From the NCBI GenBank assembly GCA_963783235.1, contig CAWAMN010000002.1, positions 1,685,839-1,749,838 on the forward strand: 64,000 bases of DNA. The letters are read 5' to 3'. This DNA is from Thiohalomonas sp963783235 (GTDB lineage Bacteria; Pseudomonadota; Gammaproteobacteria; Thiohalomonadales; Thiohalomonadaceae). Below the pieces are notes generated by a model that was given only the letters and a program-made list of their open reading frames with translations, ran no database searches and had not been told where the DNA came from. Positions 1 through 6,882 of the stretch are shown here, piece by piece. Position 1 is the stretch's first letter, and every line of letters begins with the position of its first letter. A program made the position numbers and the translations under genes.

Positions 1-277
1 AACACAGCTCATTTTTCGACTGCGCAACAAGATAGTAATTTCTATTATCGAGTTTTCGCACTACGCCTGTAGCTCTTCCATCAGGATCCAGTAGTACAAT
101 AGGCCGTAGATGCGAATACGTGTACATGCCTAAATTAGTCGGGCTGTAAATTCCACCTAAGCCAGGGAGTCCAGACACGTCAGCATTTGGTTCAACTGGC
201 AAATACTTCTCCAAAATCGGATCAGCCGACTGCCAAACACTCGTCCTCGGGTCATAATACCGCGCCCCGAAGTAATA
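1..277 (-). pseudogene. Orphan Rhs core fragment with variable C-terminal tip (runs off window)
   Basis: Read on the minus strand from 277 to the window edge, the frame stays open and starts with the Rhs-repeat-associated core signature YYFGARYYDPRTS, followed by WQSADPILEKYL, YTYSH and the boundary motif LLDPDGR. After that motif the sequence becomes unfamiliar, as expected for the variable toxin tip of polymorphic Rhs proteins. There is no full Rhs shell: the core begins directly after the in-frame stop of the upstream immunity-like lipoprotein (278-280). This matches displaced, orphan Rhs-CT modules, in which recombination at the core replaces the tip and leaves the older toxin/immunity pair upstream. 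No start codon or ribosome site was found, so it is probably silent. The core assignment is firm; the toxin activity is unknown. Confidence 0.75.
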
Positions 278-563
278 TCAGTGCGCCATTTCAACCTGCG
301 ACTCCTCAGCAGGAACTAAAACCCTCCCATCAGCTAAACCAATATGCTCACCATCAAAATAATCGTAATGAAGTTCTTGCGTAGCAGCCCCTTGATCAGA
401 ACCTTCAACAACAAAATGTCCGCGCCGCCACACTTCGCCAGTAGATTCATTATATACGGTGCAAAAATTAAGGGCGTTCGCTTCTTTACACCATATCCAA
501 GCACCACCATCAACCCCACCGACCCAAACTGCCTCGCTGGGAATAGATGACAACCTTGGGGGT

Positions 564-586
564 GCTTCAACATGCGAATCTCAGCC
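564..586. repeat. Left copy of imperfect direct repeat flanking the IS4 element
   Basis: These 23 bp abut the left inverted repeat and match 19 of 23 positions with 1911-1933, which abuts the right inverted repeat. Both copies encode the same four-residue stretch (DSHV and DSHA) in the frame of the broken lipoprotein. This fits a diverged target-site duplication, though it is longer than the 9-14 bp usual for IS4 relatives. Confidence 0.6.
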
Positions 587-1910
587 ATCCCCTCATTTTC
601 AGACGACAAAAAAGACTTGGGATAACGCGCGGTGCGCCTGAATCTTTTCGAGAAATGCTTCCATGATCGGAACCAGCCATTGCTCGCGCATTCGCGGCAT
701 CAGGTCATAGACCATCTGGCCCTGCCGGAACAGCGAATGGGTGCGGCGCTTGACCGTGTTCGCCTTCAAGTAGCGGTCGTATCCGACCTGCTCGCAGGCG
801 GCACCCAGCAGCGTCAGCAAGACAACGGCAAAGGCACTCACCAAAAAGAGCCGGTCGCGACGGGCCGGGCTCTTTGTGTGGATCGCATCCATACCCAGAC
901 CAAAGCGCATGTCTTTGGTGTCCCGGAAATAGGTCTCGATACTCCAACGCTTGGCATAGTATCGCTTCAGTTGCGCAGCCGAAGCCTCCGGGTCACTGGC
1001 AGCCAGACACCAGCTCTCTTTCATGGCCTTCTCCTGAAGACACACAATAGTGGGCACCGGAAAGCCTTTGCCGGTGAGCTTGGCATTGCGCAGAGTCCGG
1101 GCGCGCCCACCTCGCCCAACCCACTGGGCAGCCGTGCGCTTTTCCCCTTTGGCGTCGGTCACCGTGACATTGCCCCGAAGCCGAACGATGTAGCCAAAGT
1201 CCCAACTGTCGCGCATGATCTCGAACAAAGACGTGTCCATGAAACCGCGGTCCGCGATAACCGTCACTGCCACCCCTTCGGGCAACGTATCCCGCAACCG
1301 TGTCAGAACACTGTCCTCGAAGTGGTTGCGGTTGTCTTTCAACTCCGACTTGCGCACCGTGCGCCAGACCAGCGGGATCGCTCGGCCGTGACTGGTCAAA
1401 AGGTTCAGCGCAATGGTGGATTGCTTGTCCCGGTCGAAGTCCGTCCAGTCCAATGCCACGGCGATTTCTTTTCGCTCGCTGACCACGTACGGCACCCAAT
1501 AGGCGAAATAGCTCCAGACGTCGATCTTGGCGTTGCCCAGCAACCGATCGACCTGTTTGACTGTGTGTTTCGGATCCAACCCACACACGTGGGCAAGCCC
1601 TTGGCCAATCGCCGACACCGCCAGCGAACCCGCGGCCAGTACCCCCGTCGTTGCATTGGCCAGCGAAAGGATGCGTTTGGCATGGATATCTTCGTCAAAG
1701 ACGTCGCCCAAGAATTTCTGGATGTCGTTTCGGTCGAATCCTTCGCGCATCGTCGCGTTCATGGCTGGCCTCTGGCTGAAAAAGTTTCCCGCCTAGCTTG
1801 CCAGAGAAAACATGGTTCGGGGATCGAATCTCTTTATGCGGCGATCGAGCCATTTACTAACGAACGATCTGTCCTCTTCTTGCTGCGAATGGCATAGAAA
1901 ATGAGGGGAT
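587..1910 (-). mobile_element. IS4-family insertion sequence
   Basis: The element is bounded by 14-bp terminal inverted repeats, atcccctcattttc at 587-600 and its complement at 1897-1910. It contains one transposase gene whose stop codon lies at the inner edge of the left repeat. It lies inside a lipoprotein gene. Total length is about 1.32 kb, within the usual IS4-family range. The sequences abutting both ends are similar to each other over 23 bp, which is longer than the usual IS4-family target duplication. Confidence 0.85.
599..1762 (-). CDS. IS4-family DDE transposase
   Basis: This 387-residue protein carries out cut-and-paste transposition of the surrounding element. The first catalytic Asp is in ALDWTDFD, the second in VIADRGFMDTSLF, and the Glu is in the YREK signature YAKRWSIETYFRDTKD, so all three acidic residues are present. 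The N-terminal part (about residues 1-80) is the DNA-binding region typical of the family. Reading frame and catalytic residues are intact, so the element may still be active. The start at 1762 is the first ATG after the right end. Confidence in the family is high; the exact IS name needs a database. Confidence 0.92.
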   Translation of the reverse strand: MNATMREGFDRNDIQKFLGDVFDEDIHAKRILSLANATTGVLAAGSLAVSAIGQGLAHVCGLDPKHTVKQVDRLLGNAKIDVWSYFAYWVPYVVSERKEIAVALDWTDFDRDKQSTIALNLLTSHGRAIPLVWRTVRKSELKDNRNHFEDSVLTRLRDTLPEGVAVTVIADRGFMDTSLFEIMRDSWDFGYIVRLRGNVTVTDAKGEKRTAAQWVGRGGRARTLRNAKLTGKGFPVPTIVCLQEKAMKESWCLAASDPEASAAQLKRYYAKRWSIETYFRDTKDMRFGLGMDAIHTKSPARRDRLFLVSAFAVVLLTLLGAACEQVGYDRYLKANTVKRRTHSLFRQGQMVYDLMPRMREQWLVPIMEAFLEKIQAHRALSQVFFVV

Positions 1911-1933
1911 CCTTGAGCATGCGAATCACAGCC
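1911..1933. repeat. Right copy of imperfect direct repeat flanking the IS4 element
   Basis: This is the partner of 564-586, with four mismatches in 23 bp. It lies immediately outside the right inverted repeat and inside the signal-peptide-coding part of the lipoprotein gene, just after the lipobox cysteine codon. Confidence 0.6.
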
Positions 1934-1988
1934 GAGTAGCAAAACTGCAAAAGCCACCAGAGACAACGCAACTGCAACCTTTAAGCTA

Positions 1989-2079
1989 CTAATCATCGTT
2001 GTTCATCTCCAGTTTCTGACCCGCAGGATCGTAGCTCACCCTATTTTCAAACTCCGATTGCAATTCCTCTATAGGCACA
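1989..2079 (-). pseudogene. C-terminal tail of a polymorphic toxin cut by a RAYT element
   Basis: On the minus strand, from the inverted repeat of the RAYT element to a TAG at 1991-1989, an open frame encodes about 28 residues that include FENRVSYDPAGQKLEMNNDD. The stop overlaps the ATG of the following lipoprotein by eight bases, as in toxin/immunity pairs. The rest of the gene has been lost or displaced by the RAYT insertion. The toxin assignment rests on this coupling and on the Rhs context, not on a recognised domain. Confidence 0.45.
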
Positions 2080-3019
2080 GGGTCAGGTCTTGCAATCACG
2101 CACCCGCTCCTTCGACGAAGGCGCTGCTATTTATTGTTGGCCTCGGACTCAAGCCACCCTACCGCCCGACTGACGGTGGAGTAATGCACTCCGAAATGTT
2201 CGGCAATCTCCTGCATGGTATAAGCGCCCGTGAGAAAAGCCCTCGCCATCGCTTCACGCTGCACATACGTGCGTTCAAAATGGGTAAGCGGCTTTGCAAG
2301 CGGGCGACGCTGCGCCCTGGGAACTTCCCGTACGTTTGTCGGCAGCCGGATATCCGGTGTGTGCTTTTCGACGAACTGCTCGCTCCCAAGAAACAGTTGG
2401 TGACGAAGTCCATCCCAAATATTGGTCCCAATTCCGTCTGCGACGAACGCAGCGTAACGCGCCTGGGCCTTGCGGCGAACGGCACCAAACTGCCCAAGCA
2501 GCCAGTCGATCTCCAACCACTTGGGCTTGGCTGCCAACCCAAGCATGACGCCATAGCTGCTCCACGGCCACTCCCCCGCTTCACGGACCATTCCCGCCCG
2601 GACCGGGTTAAGCACCACGTACCTCGCCAACTCCAGCAGATAGGCGTCTCTCTCTACGAGAATTGCCTTGAAGCGGCCCTGAAAAAGGTGACCAACCAAC
2701 CCGTGGCGACGATTGAAACGCTGAGTGTAAATCCCATTAAGTTGCCGCATCCCTTTAGACAGGTTCGCTTCCGGCGTCTCCACCACAAAATGGTAGTGGT
2801 TCGTCATTTCACAATAGGCGTGAACCCGCCAGTTGAACCGCAGACATACTTCCCCGAGAGCATTCAGCCAAGCTACTCGATCGTCGTCGTCGTGAAAGAT
2901 ATCCTCTCTGCGGTCCCCTCGGGAGGTGACGTGGTACAGCCCACCAGAAAGTTCAATTCGTAACGGTCTCGCCATATCAGAATCATAGCAATAAGGTGCT
3001 GGATTGCAAGACCTGACCC
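2080..3019 (-). mobile_element. RAYT (Y1 transposase) element with 18-bp inverted repeats
   Basis: Perfect 18-bp inverted repeats, gggtcaggtcttgcaatc at 2080-2097 and its complement at 3002-3019, enclose one Y1-type transposase gene. One end interrupts a toxin tail and the other interrupts an IS110 transposase, so the element appears to be a late arrival in an already damaged region. Confidence 0.75.
2127..2975 (-). CDS. REP-associated tyrosine transposase (RAYT, Y1_Tnp)
   Basis: The protein has 282 residues. It has the HUH-type single-strand transposase fold: the start MARPLRIELSGGLYHVTSRG, the HUH metal motif in MTNHYHFVVET, and the nucleophile Tyr in GIYTQRFNRRHG. The C-terminal third carries a helix-turn-helix (about residues 240-270, MQEIAEHFGVHYSTVSRAV) found in the longer RAYT subfamily. 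RAYTs move or spread short palindromic repeats and belong to the IS200/IS605 group. The frame is intact and is flanked by perfect terminal repeats. Family certainty is high; present activity is unknown. Confidence 0.9.
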   Translation of the reverse strand: MARPLRIELSGGLYHVTSRGDRREDIFHDDDDRVAWLNALGEVCLRFNWRVHAYCEMTNHYHFVVETPEANLSKGMRQLNGIYTQRFNRRHGLVGHLFQGRFKAILVERDAYLLELARYVVLNPVRAGMVREAGEWPWSSYGVMLGLAAKPKWLEIDWLLGQFGAVRRKAQARYAAFVADGIGTNIWDGLRHQLFLGSEQFVEKHTPDIRLPTNVREVPRAQRRPLAKPLTHFERTYVQREAMARAFLTGAYTMQEIAEHFGVHYSTVSRAVGWLESEANNK

Positions 3020-3249
3020 CTTTGCTGCATCGCGATGCCGGCTTCCATCAACCCGTCCACCAGCCAGTACCAGTTGTAGGTCGATTCCACCACCGCACCG
3101 ACCAACGTGCTCTGGTAGGGGAGCAGCAGTTCTTTGATAAGCTCCAGGTCGTTGGCTACGCGCCGCTCGACCACCACGCGCTCGTCTTCGTCCGTCACCG
3201 CGACCACGCTGTTATTTGAATGCAGGTCGATTCCGCAATACAGTTTCAT
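3020..3249 (-). pseudogene. IS110-family transposase, N-terminal remnant
   Basis: The start MKLYCGIDLHSNNSVVAV followed by VVESTYNWYWLVDGLMEAG is the DEDD RuvC-like N-terminal domain of IS110-family transposases (first Asp in GIDLH, Glu in VEST). Only about 76 residues remain of the usual 300-400, because the coding sequence ends at the right inverted repeat of the neighbouring RAYT element. The catalytic Ser domain is missing, so the gene is dead. Confidence 0.8.
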
Positions 3250-3334
3250 CGTTCGCCTCCTCTTGCCGGCGTATCCGTTTTGGTCTCTCAACCTCGACGA
3301 TACTGCCGGCCTGAGGGGGCGGCTAGATGATTAT

Positions 3335-3525
3335 CAGTATACCTATCTCACCTAAGCGCCTTTCGCCTGGCTATGATAAGCGGCCAAGCTAAAGGTCCGA
3401 ATTGTTAAAGAGGTTCGATGCGCGCGAGTTCCGGGGACAGTATACCTATCTCTCCTAAGCGCCTTTCGCCTGGCCATGATAAGCGGCCAAGCTAAAGGTC
3501 CGAATTGTTAAAGAGGTTCGATGCG
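3335..3525. repeat. Two 88-bp direct repeats (RAYT-related)
   Basis: Positions 3335-3422 and 3438-3525 are the same 88-bp sequence with two differences, separated by 15 bp. Each begins cagtatacctatct and ends gaggttcgatgcg. The stretch is non-coding. The sequence just before copy 2 (agttccggggacagtatacc) recurs next to the second RAYT gene (4838-4860) and, inverted, at 3621-3642, so these are probably termini of that RAYT family. Confidence 0.7.
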
Positions 3526-3642
3526 GAGTTTCACTCCGAATGGATGGGGGCGACGGCAATGCAAGTGAAAAGCTCTTCTTTTCTTCCTTTTCCGTGATGC
3601 GACAGCGGCTTTCAGGGAGTTAGGTATCCTGTCCCCGGAACT
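3426..3642. mobile_element. Non-autonomous RAYT-like unit with inverted ends
   Basis: The left end, agttccggggacagtatacc, is mirrored by taggtatcctgtccccgg at the right, giving imperfect inverted repeats of about 20 bp around a 217-bp non-coding core. The ends match the start of the RAYT copy at about 4838, so this may be a miniature element mobilised by that transposase. Confidence 0.45.
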
Positions 3643-3644
3643 GG

Positions 3645-4479
3645 CCTCGACAGTGTTGTAAGCTACGTCGACCAGCAGCTGGGCACCCGCTGGCACCGTA
3701 GCGGCGGAAAGTCGCTGCTGGAGTGGCGGCTGGTCGGCAAGGGGGCAGGGGATGTCATTGACGTCGGCGCTTTCTATCGGGCGGCCTACAATGACACGCT
3801 GAAGGCGAACGACTCCGAGCTGCAAGGTTTTGCCCGCGACCAGCGCGAGACGGCCGCGGAAACCGGCTTCCTCGACACGCCGGACGTGCACATCAATGCT
3901 GTCTCGGCCAGCGCCGCCGCCGGCATTCAGCGCACTTGGCGTATCGCCAACGATCCGGCGGCGCCGCAGATCATGCGCAGCGAAGCGCGGCAGCAACTCA
4001 TTGAAGGTAGTGTCACGACGGCGATTCCTTTGGGGGTCGTCTCGCGGGCGAAGGCGTTGGGTACGGGAACATCGACGGCAATACGAGCTGACGCAGGAAT
4101 CCTCTTCGACGCTACGAAACAGGCGCCGAGGACATTCAATCAATTCCAAACGGCTGTCGCCGGGAATGGACTCAGCGCGGCTCGGCGTGGGGATTTGTGG
4201 ACAAAGTACAAGTCGGTAGGCGGGCAGAAGTACGGTAACGTCGCGAGACCTGTCCTGGAGAGGGCTTACGGAGCTTCAGGAGATATTCTGAGTGGTACTG
4301 GAGAGGTTGCGGCCATCTACAGCATGACTACGTTCTCTCTGGGGTTCCAAGTTGGATTCAATGATGTAACACCACTGCAGCCAGATACAGGTTCAGGGCA
4401 CCCTTTGCTTGCGCCGTATGAGGTTGGTGAAATACTGGGCGGCTTTACATCCAATATTGTTGGAGGAGTAACAAAATAA
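3645..4479 (+). pseudogene. C-terminal fragment of a polymorphic toxin-like protein
   Basis: The open frame runs from the end of the RAYT-like repeat to TAA at 4479, about 277 residues, starting around SYVDQQLGTRWHRSGG. No start codon with a ribosome site lies at its beginning; the first GTG is at 3886. The protein changes character midway, with an Ala-rich helical part (about residues 60-140) followed by a Gly/Ser-rich tail ending NIVGGVTK. This resembles the pre-toxin and toxin end of a large secreted protein. A small membrane protein follows 37 bp downstream, as immunity genes do. No toxin family was recognised. The 5' part has been replaced by repeats. Confidence 0.45.
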
Positions 4480-4516
4480 TGTGCACAACAACTCAGCCCA
4501 TTGTGACTTTGGAACG

Positions 4517-4798
4517 ATGAAATTTCTGGTTTTCTATTTTTTGATCACAATTATTGTGTTTTGGTATGGCCGTCGTGTCCGAATAAGGCGCCGGATACCA
4601 TTCATCGCATACTTGCTCTTGTGTCAATCGCTCGTGCTTTTCTTATCGAGTTTTCTTCCGCTATTCGGTGTTCCCTTTGAAGACCCGAAAAGAGGAGGCG
4701 TAATTGTTGCGGATGAGGTAGCGTGGTCCTTTGTTGGTTTAGGATTATTCTTTTTGGCTGGGGGGATGCTCTTCTGGTGCCGGCGCGCGTCAAGGTAG
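4517..4798 (+). CDS. Small multi-pass membrane protein, possible immunity protein
   Basis: About 93 residues starting MKFLVFYFLITIIVFWYG, with three predicted hydrophobic segments (about residues 2-15, 25-45 and 68-88) separated by an Arg-rich stretch (RRVRIRRRI) and a short acidic loop. The ATG at 4517 has GGAA four bases upstream; a GTG at 4481 would extend the protein by 12 polar residues. It directly follows a toxin-like fragment, so an inner-membrane immunity role is plausible. No family was recognised. Confidence 0.5.
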   Translation: MKFLVFYFLITIIVFWYGRRVRIRRRIPFIAYLLLCQSLVLFLSSFLPLFGVPFEDPKRGGVIVADEVAWSFVGLGLFFLAGGMLFWCRRASR

Positions 4799-4855
4799 TG
4801 TTGTCCGCGGGATTCCAAGGACACCTATTAGCCGGGAGTTCCGGGGACAATATAC

Positions 4856-5518
4856 CTATCTTGCTTTAGCTGCTTTCGGACCCGGTGCTTTGGGTGCCAG
4901 CGGCTTGCCGGTAATTCCCTCTAGATGCCTGACGAACGCCTTATCGCCGAGCGGCCTTCCCGTCCTCGTGTGCTGTTCAATGATTTCACCATCGTTGCTA
5001 TTTGCGTCGGCCAGATAGGTTGGCCAGTCGGATATTCTGTCCAGCATCGGACTGACTCTCACTAAAGCGTCATCTTTGCCCAACAGGTGCGGCAAGGCGC
5101 TCGACCATTTCCAGTCGGCCGGGTGTTCGCATAATTTGGCTCTTACAGGGTTAAGTTCCACATAGCGGACCGTGGATAGCAGATACGCCTCATCCATCAC
5201 GAACGAATGAAAGCGCTCCTGCCAGAGATGACCGCTCCAGCCGTTACGAAAGTTGATACGGCGCGTGTAGCGACGGTGTGTCTCGCCAATTGCCGCTCGC
5301 AGTCCATCCTCGTGTTTCGGCACCATCACAAGGTGCACATGGTTGGGCATCAGGCAGTAGGCCCAGACTTCCGTTTCAGCCTCGAAGGCAAACTCAGCCA
5401 TCAGCCCGATATAGTGGCGATAATCGTCCGCGCAGAAAAACGTCTTCTGTCGACGATTACCTCGCTGGGTGACATGGTGGGGGTATCCGGGTATCACGAC
5501 GCGACCTATCCTGGCCAT
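4856..5518 (-). CDS. REP-associated tyrosine transposase (RAYT), second copy
   Basis: The protein has 220 residues: start MARIGRVVIPGYPHHVTQRG, HUH motif in LMPNHVHLVMV, nucleophile Tyr in RRYTRRINFRNG, and the conserved stretch YVELNPVRAKL. It is shorter than the copy at 2127-2975 because it lacks the C-terminal helix-turn-helix, and it has a Lys/Pro/Ala-rich tail, so the two are different RAYT subgroups. The sequence just beyond its 3' end (4838-4860) matches the repeats at 3426-3642. The frame is intact. Confidence 0.9.
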   Translation of the reverse strand: MARIGRVVIPGYPHHVTQRGNRRQKTFFCADDYRHYIGLMAEFAFEAETEVWAYCLMPNHVHLVMVPKHEDGLRAAIGETHRRYTRRINFRNGWSGHLWQERFHSFVMDEAYLLSTVRYVELNPVRAKLCEHPADWKWSSALPHLLGKDDALVRVSPMLDRISDWPTYLADANSNDGEIIEQHTRTGRPLGDKAFVRHLEGITGKPLAPKAPGPKAAKAR

Positions 5519-5687
5519 AACTCACCTCCTCGCAAGAAAGGGTTCTGACCCCTTAAAACTGCCGCGAATTAGCAATTGGCCATGCTGAGAATGCGATAAG
5601 GTGCAAGAGAAATGAAACGGGTGCGTCTGAAAACGATGCAGTGTCTTTGCTGCTGAGATAGGCTTTTTCTACAAGCTCGTTAGCCAT

Positions 5688-6116
5688 ATGAAAGCTTATG
5701 CACCCATTCTCGCTTTAGGCTTGGCGATAGCCGTCGCGGGATGCAAAGAAGTACCGGAAGTGTACTTTCCGGACTATCAAGCAGCGGTCGCTTCTGGCGC
5801 TATTGAGAGAGGGCGGATTCCAGCTTGGGTATTGCCGGAAAGTGCTGTGAAGATTCACGAAAAGCACAATATTGACACGAACCAAACGATGTTGGCCTTT
5901 CGGTACAGCGGCTCGGAAAGGTTCGCGCTGACCGGATGTGAAGGAGTGGAACCGCGTAAGCCCAAAGATCCCCCATTCTTGGTGGAGTGGTGGCCAAGTG
6001 ATGTTCCGGCAACCCCATGGGCCACTCACCGGCATGGATTCTGGGAATGCGAGGGTGGAAAGGCTTACTTTGCATTGTCTAATGATCTTGAGGAAGCCTT
6101 CTATTGGAGGCCGTAG
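5688..6116 (+). CDS. Small secreted lipoprotein (immunity-like)
   Basis: 142 residues. The N-terminus has a signal peptide with a lipobox (IAVAGC, Cys19). The mature part contains YFPDYQAAVASGAIERGRIP, then WVLPESAVKIHEKHNIDTN, the arrangement seen in small lipoproteins that accompany Rhs/polymorphic toxin loci. Two further Cys (in TGCEG and WECEGG) may form a disulfide. It stands alone between a RAYT gene and the methyltransferase cassette, and no toxin remains beside it. The lipoprotein call is firm; the immunity role is inferred from context. Confidence 0.6.
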   Translation: MKAYAPILALGLAIAVAGCKEVPEVYFPDYQAAVASGAIERGRIPAWVLPESAVKIHEKHNIDTNQTMLAFRYSGSERFALTGCEGVEPRKPKDPPFLVEWWPSDVPATPWATHRHGFWECEGGKAYFALSNDLEEAFYWRP

Positions 6117-6213
6117 CGAACATGGCTAATCGGGTAAGGGCGGATTAAAGGGTTAGAGAGGGATTAAAGGGTTTTGACTCCTTTTTCCGGTTTCTCTACC
6201 TGCTTGGCTAGAC

Positions 6214-6867
6214 TTAAGAGCCGAAGTAGAACGGATTCCGAAGCTTGAATTGCCGGACCATCCGATCAACGTAAGTGGCTGCATGCATACTCTCGGGCAC
6301 ATTGACCGGGCTAAGGTCCACGGATGTGGGATCGCCCGGCTCGATCACCATAACGCCGAATTCTTCATACAACTCGGAAGGCTCGTCCGCCCGCTCGCGT
6401 CCGTCAATACCTGTGAGGAGGGCGACCACTTCGCCCATGACAGTGCCAAAGGCTCGGCTAGGTAGTGCCGCTGCATCACGGCCGAGGAAGACGAAATGGC
6501 CGCAGACGGCAAACGGAAAGCGCTTGTGCAGTTCCAAGGCCTCCATTGCCATGTCGCGGTAGCGGTTCTTTAGGTTTTTTGCGACCGCGAAAAGGATACC
6601 CTTAGTGCCGGAGGAAAGCAGCAGCCCGTGCTTTTCGTCAGAGAGGTAGGCGTCAACGCCCTTAGGGCCGTATCCACCCATGAAGGTCTTGTCACGGCCA
6701 GTGGGGGCAGTTACAGGCAAGCCGGCATCGTAAAAGCTTTTCGCAACTAGCGCGGTGATATCTGCACTCATCCGTTCGGTATAATTCTTCTTCTCAGATC
6801 CTTTGGCTTCTGAGTCAATCGGACCAAGGGCGTCAATGAGGCCTGCGATTTCGTTGGCGAGATCCAT
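6214..6867 (-). CDS. Putative type II restriction endonuclease
   Basis: 217 residues, starting 16 bp after the stop of the upstream adenine methyltransferase on the same strand, the usual two-gene restriction-modification layout. A GVDAYLSDEKHGLLLSSGTKG segment (about residues 70-90) has the spacing of a PD-(D/E)xK-like core, with an Asp followed by a beta strand and a Lys, but the signature is not canonical. No close named enzyme was recognised. The restriction role rests mainly on the partner gene. It would cut unmodified DNA in the cytoplasm. The recognition site cannot be read from the sequence. Confidence 0.6.
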   Translation of the reverse strand: MDLANEIAGLIDALGPIDSEAKGSEKKNYTERMSADITALVAKSFYDAGLPVTAPTGRDKTFMGGYGPKGVDAYLSDEKHGLLLSSGTKGILFAVAKNLKNRYRDMAMEALELHKRFPFAVCGHFVFLGRDAAALPSRAFGTVMGEVVALLTGIDGRERADEPSELYEEFGVMVIEPGDPTSVDLSPVNVPESMHAATYVDRMVRQFKLRNPFYFGS

Positions 6868-6882
6868 CGGCTTTTCTCTTTG

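Larger units (their letters stand above)
278..1996 (-). pseudogene. Lipoprotein (probable Rhs immunity protein) split by an IS4-type element
   Basis: The N-terminal piece (1996-1911) encodes a signal peptide with a lipobox ending LLLGC. The C-terminal piece (586-278) encodes an acidic, Trp-rich domain beginning around VEAPPRLSSIPSEAVW and ending ESQVEMAH. Removing the insertion and one copy of the flanking repeat joins them in frame, to give a protein of about 125 residues. Its start overlaps the stop of the upstream toxin tail (ATGATTAG), a coupled toxin-immunity layout, and an Rhs core follows directly after its stop. The immunity role is inferred from this position; the domain itself was not recognised. 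The gene is inactivated by the insertion. Confidence 0.65.

Noticed and set aside
632..1897. A 421-residue plus-strand frame opposite the IS4 transposase
   Set aside because: The minus strand carries all DDE motifs. The plus frame has no recognisable features.
3335..3525. CRISPR array
   Set aside because: Only two 88-bp copies with one 15-bp spacer. No repeat-spacer regularity and no cas genes.
4481..4516. GTG start at 4481 for the small membrane protein
   Set aside because: It adds 12 polar residues before the first helix and has no ribosome site. The ATG at 4517 fits better.
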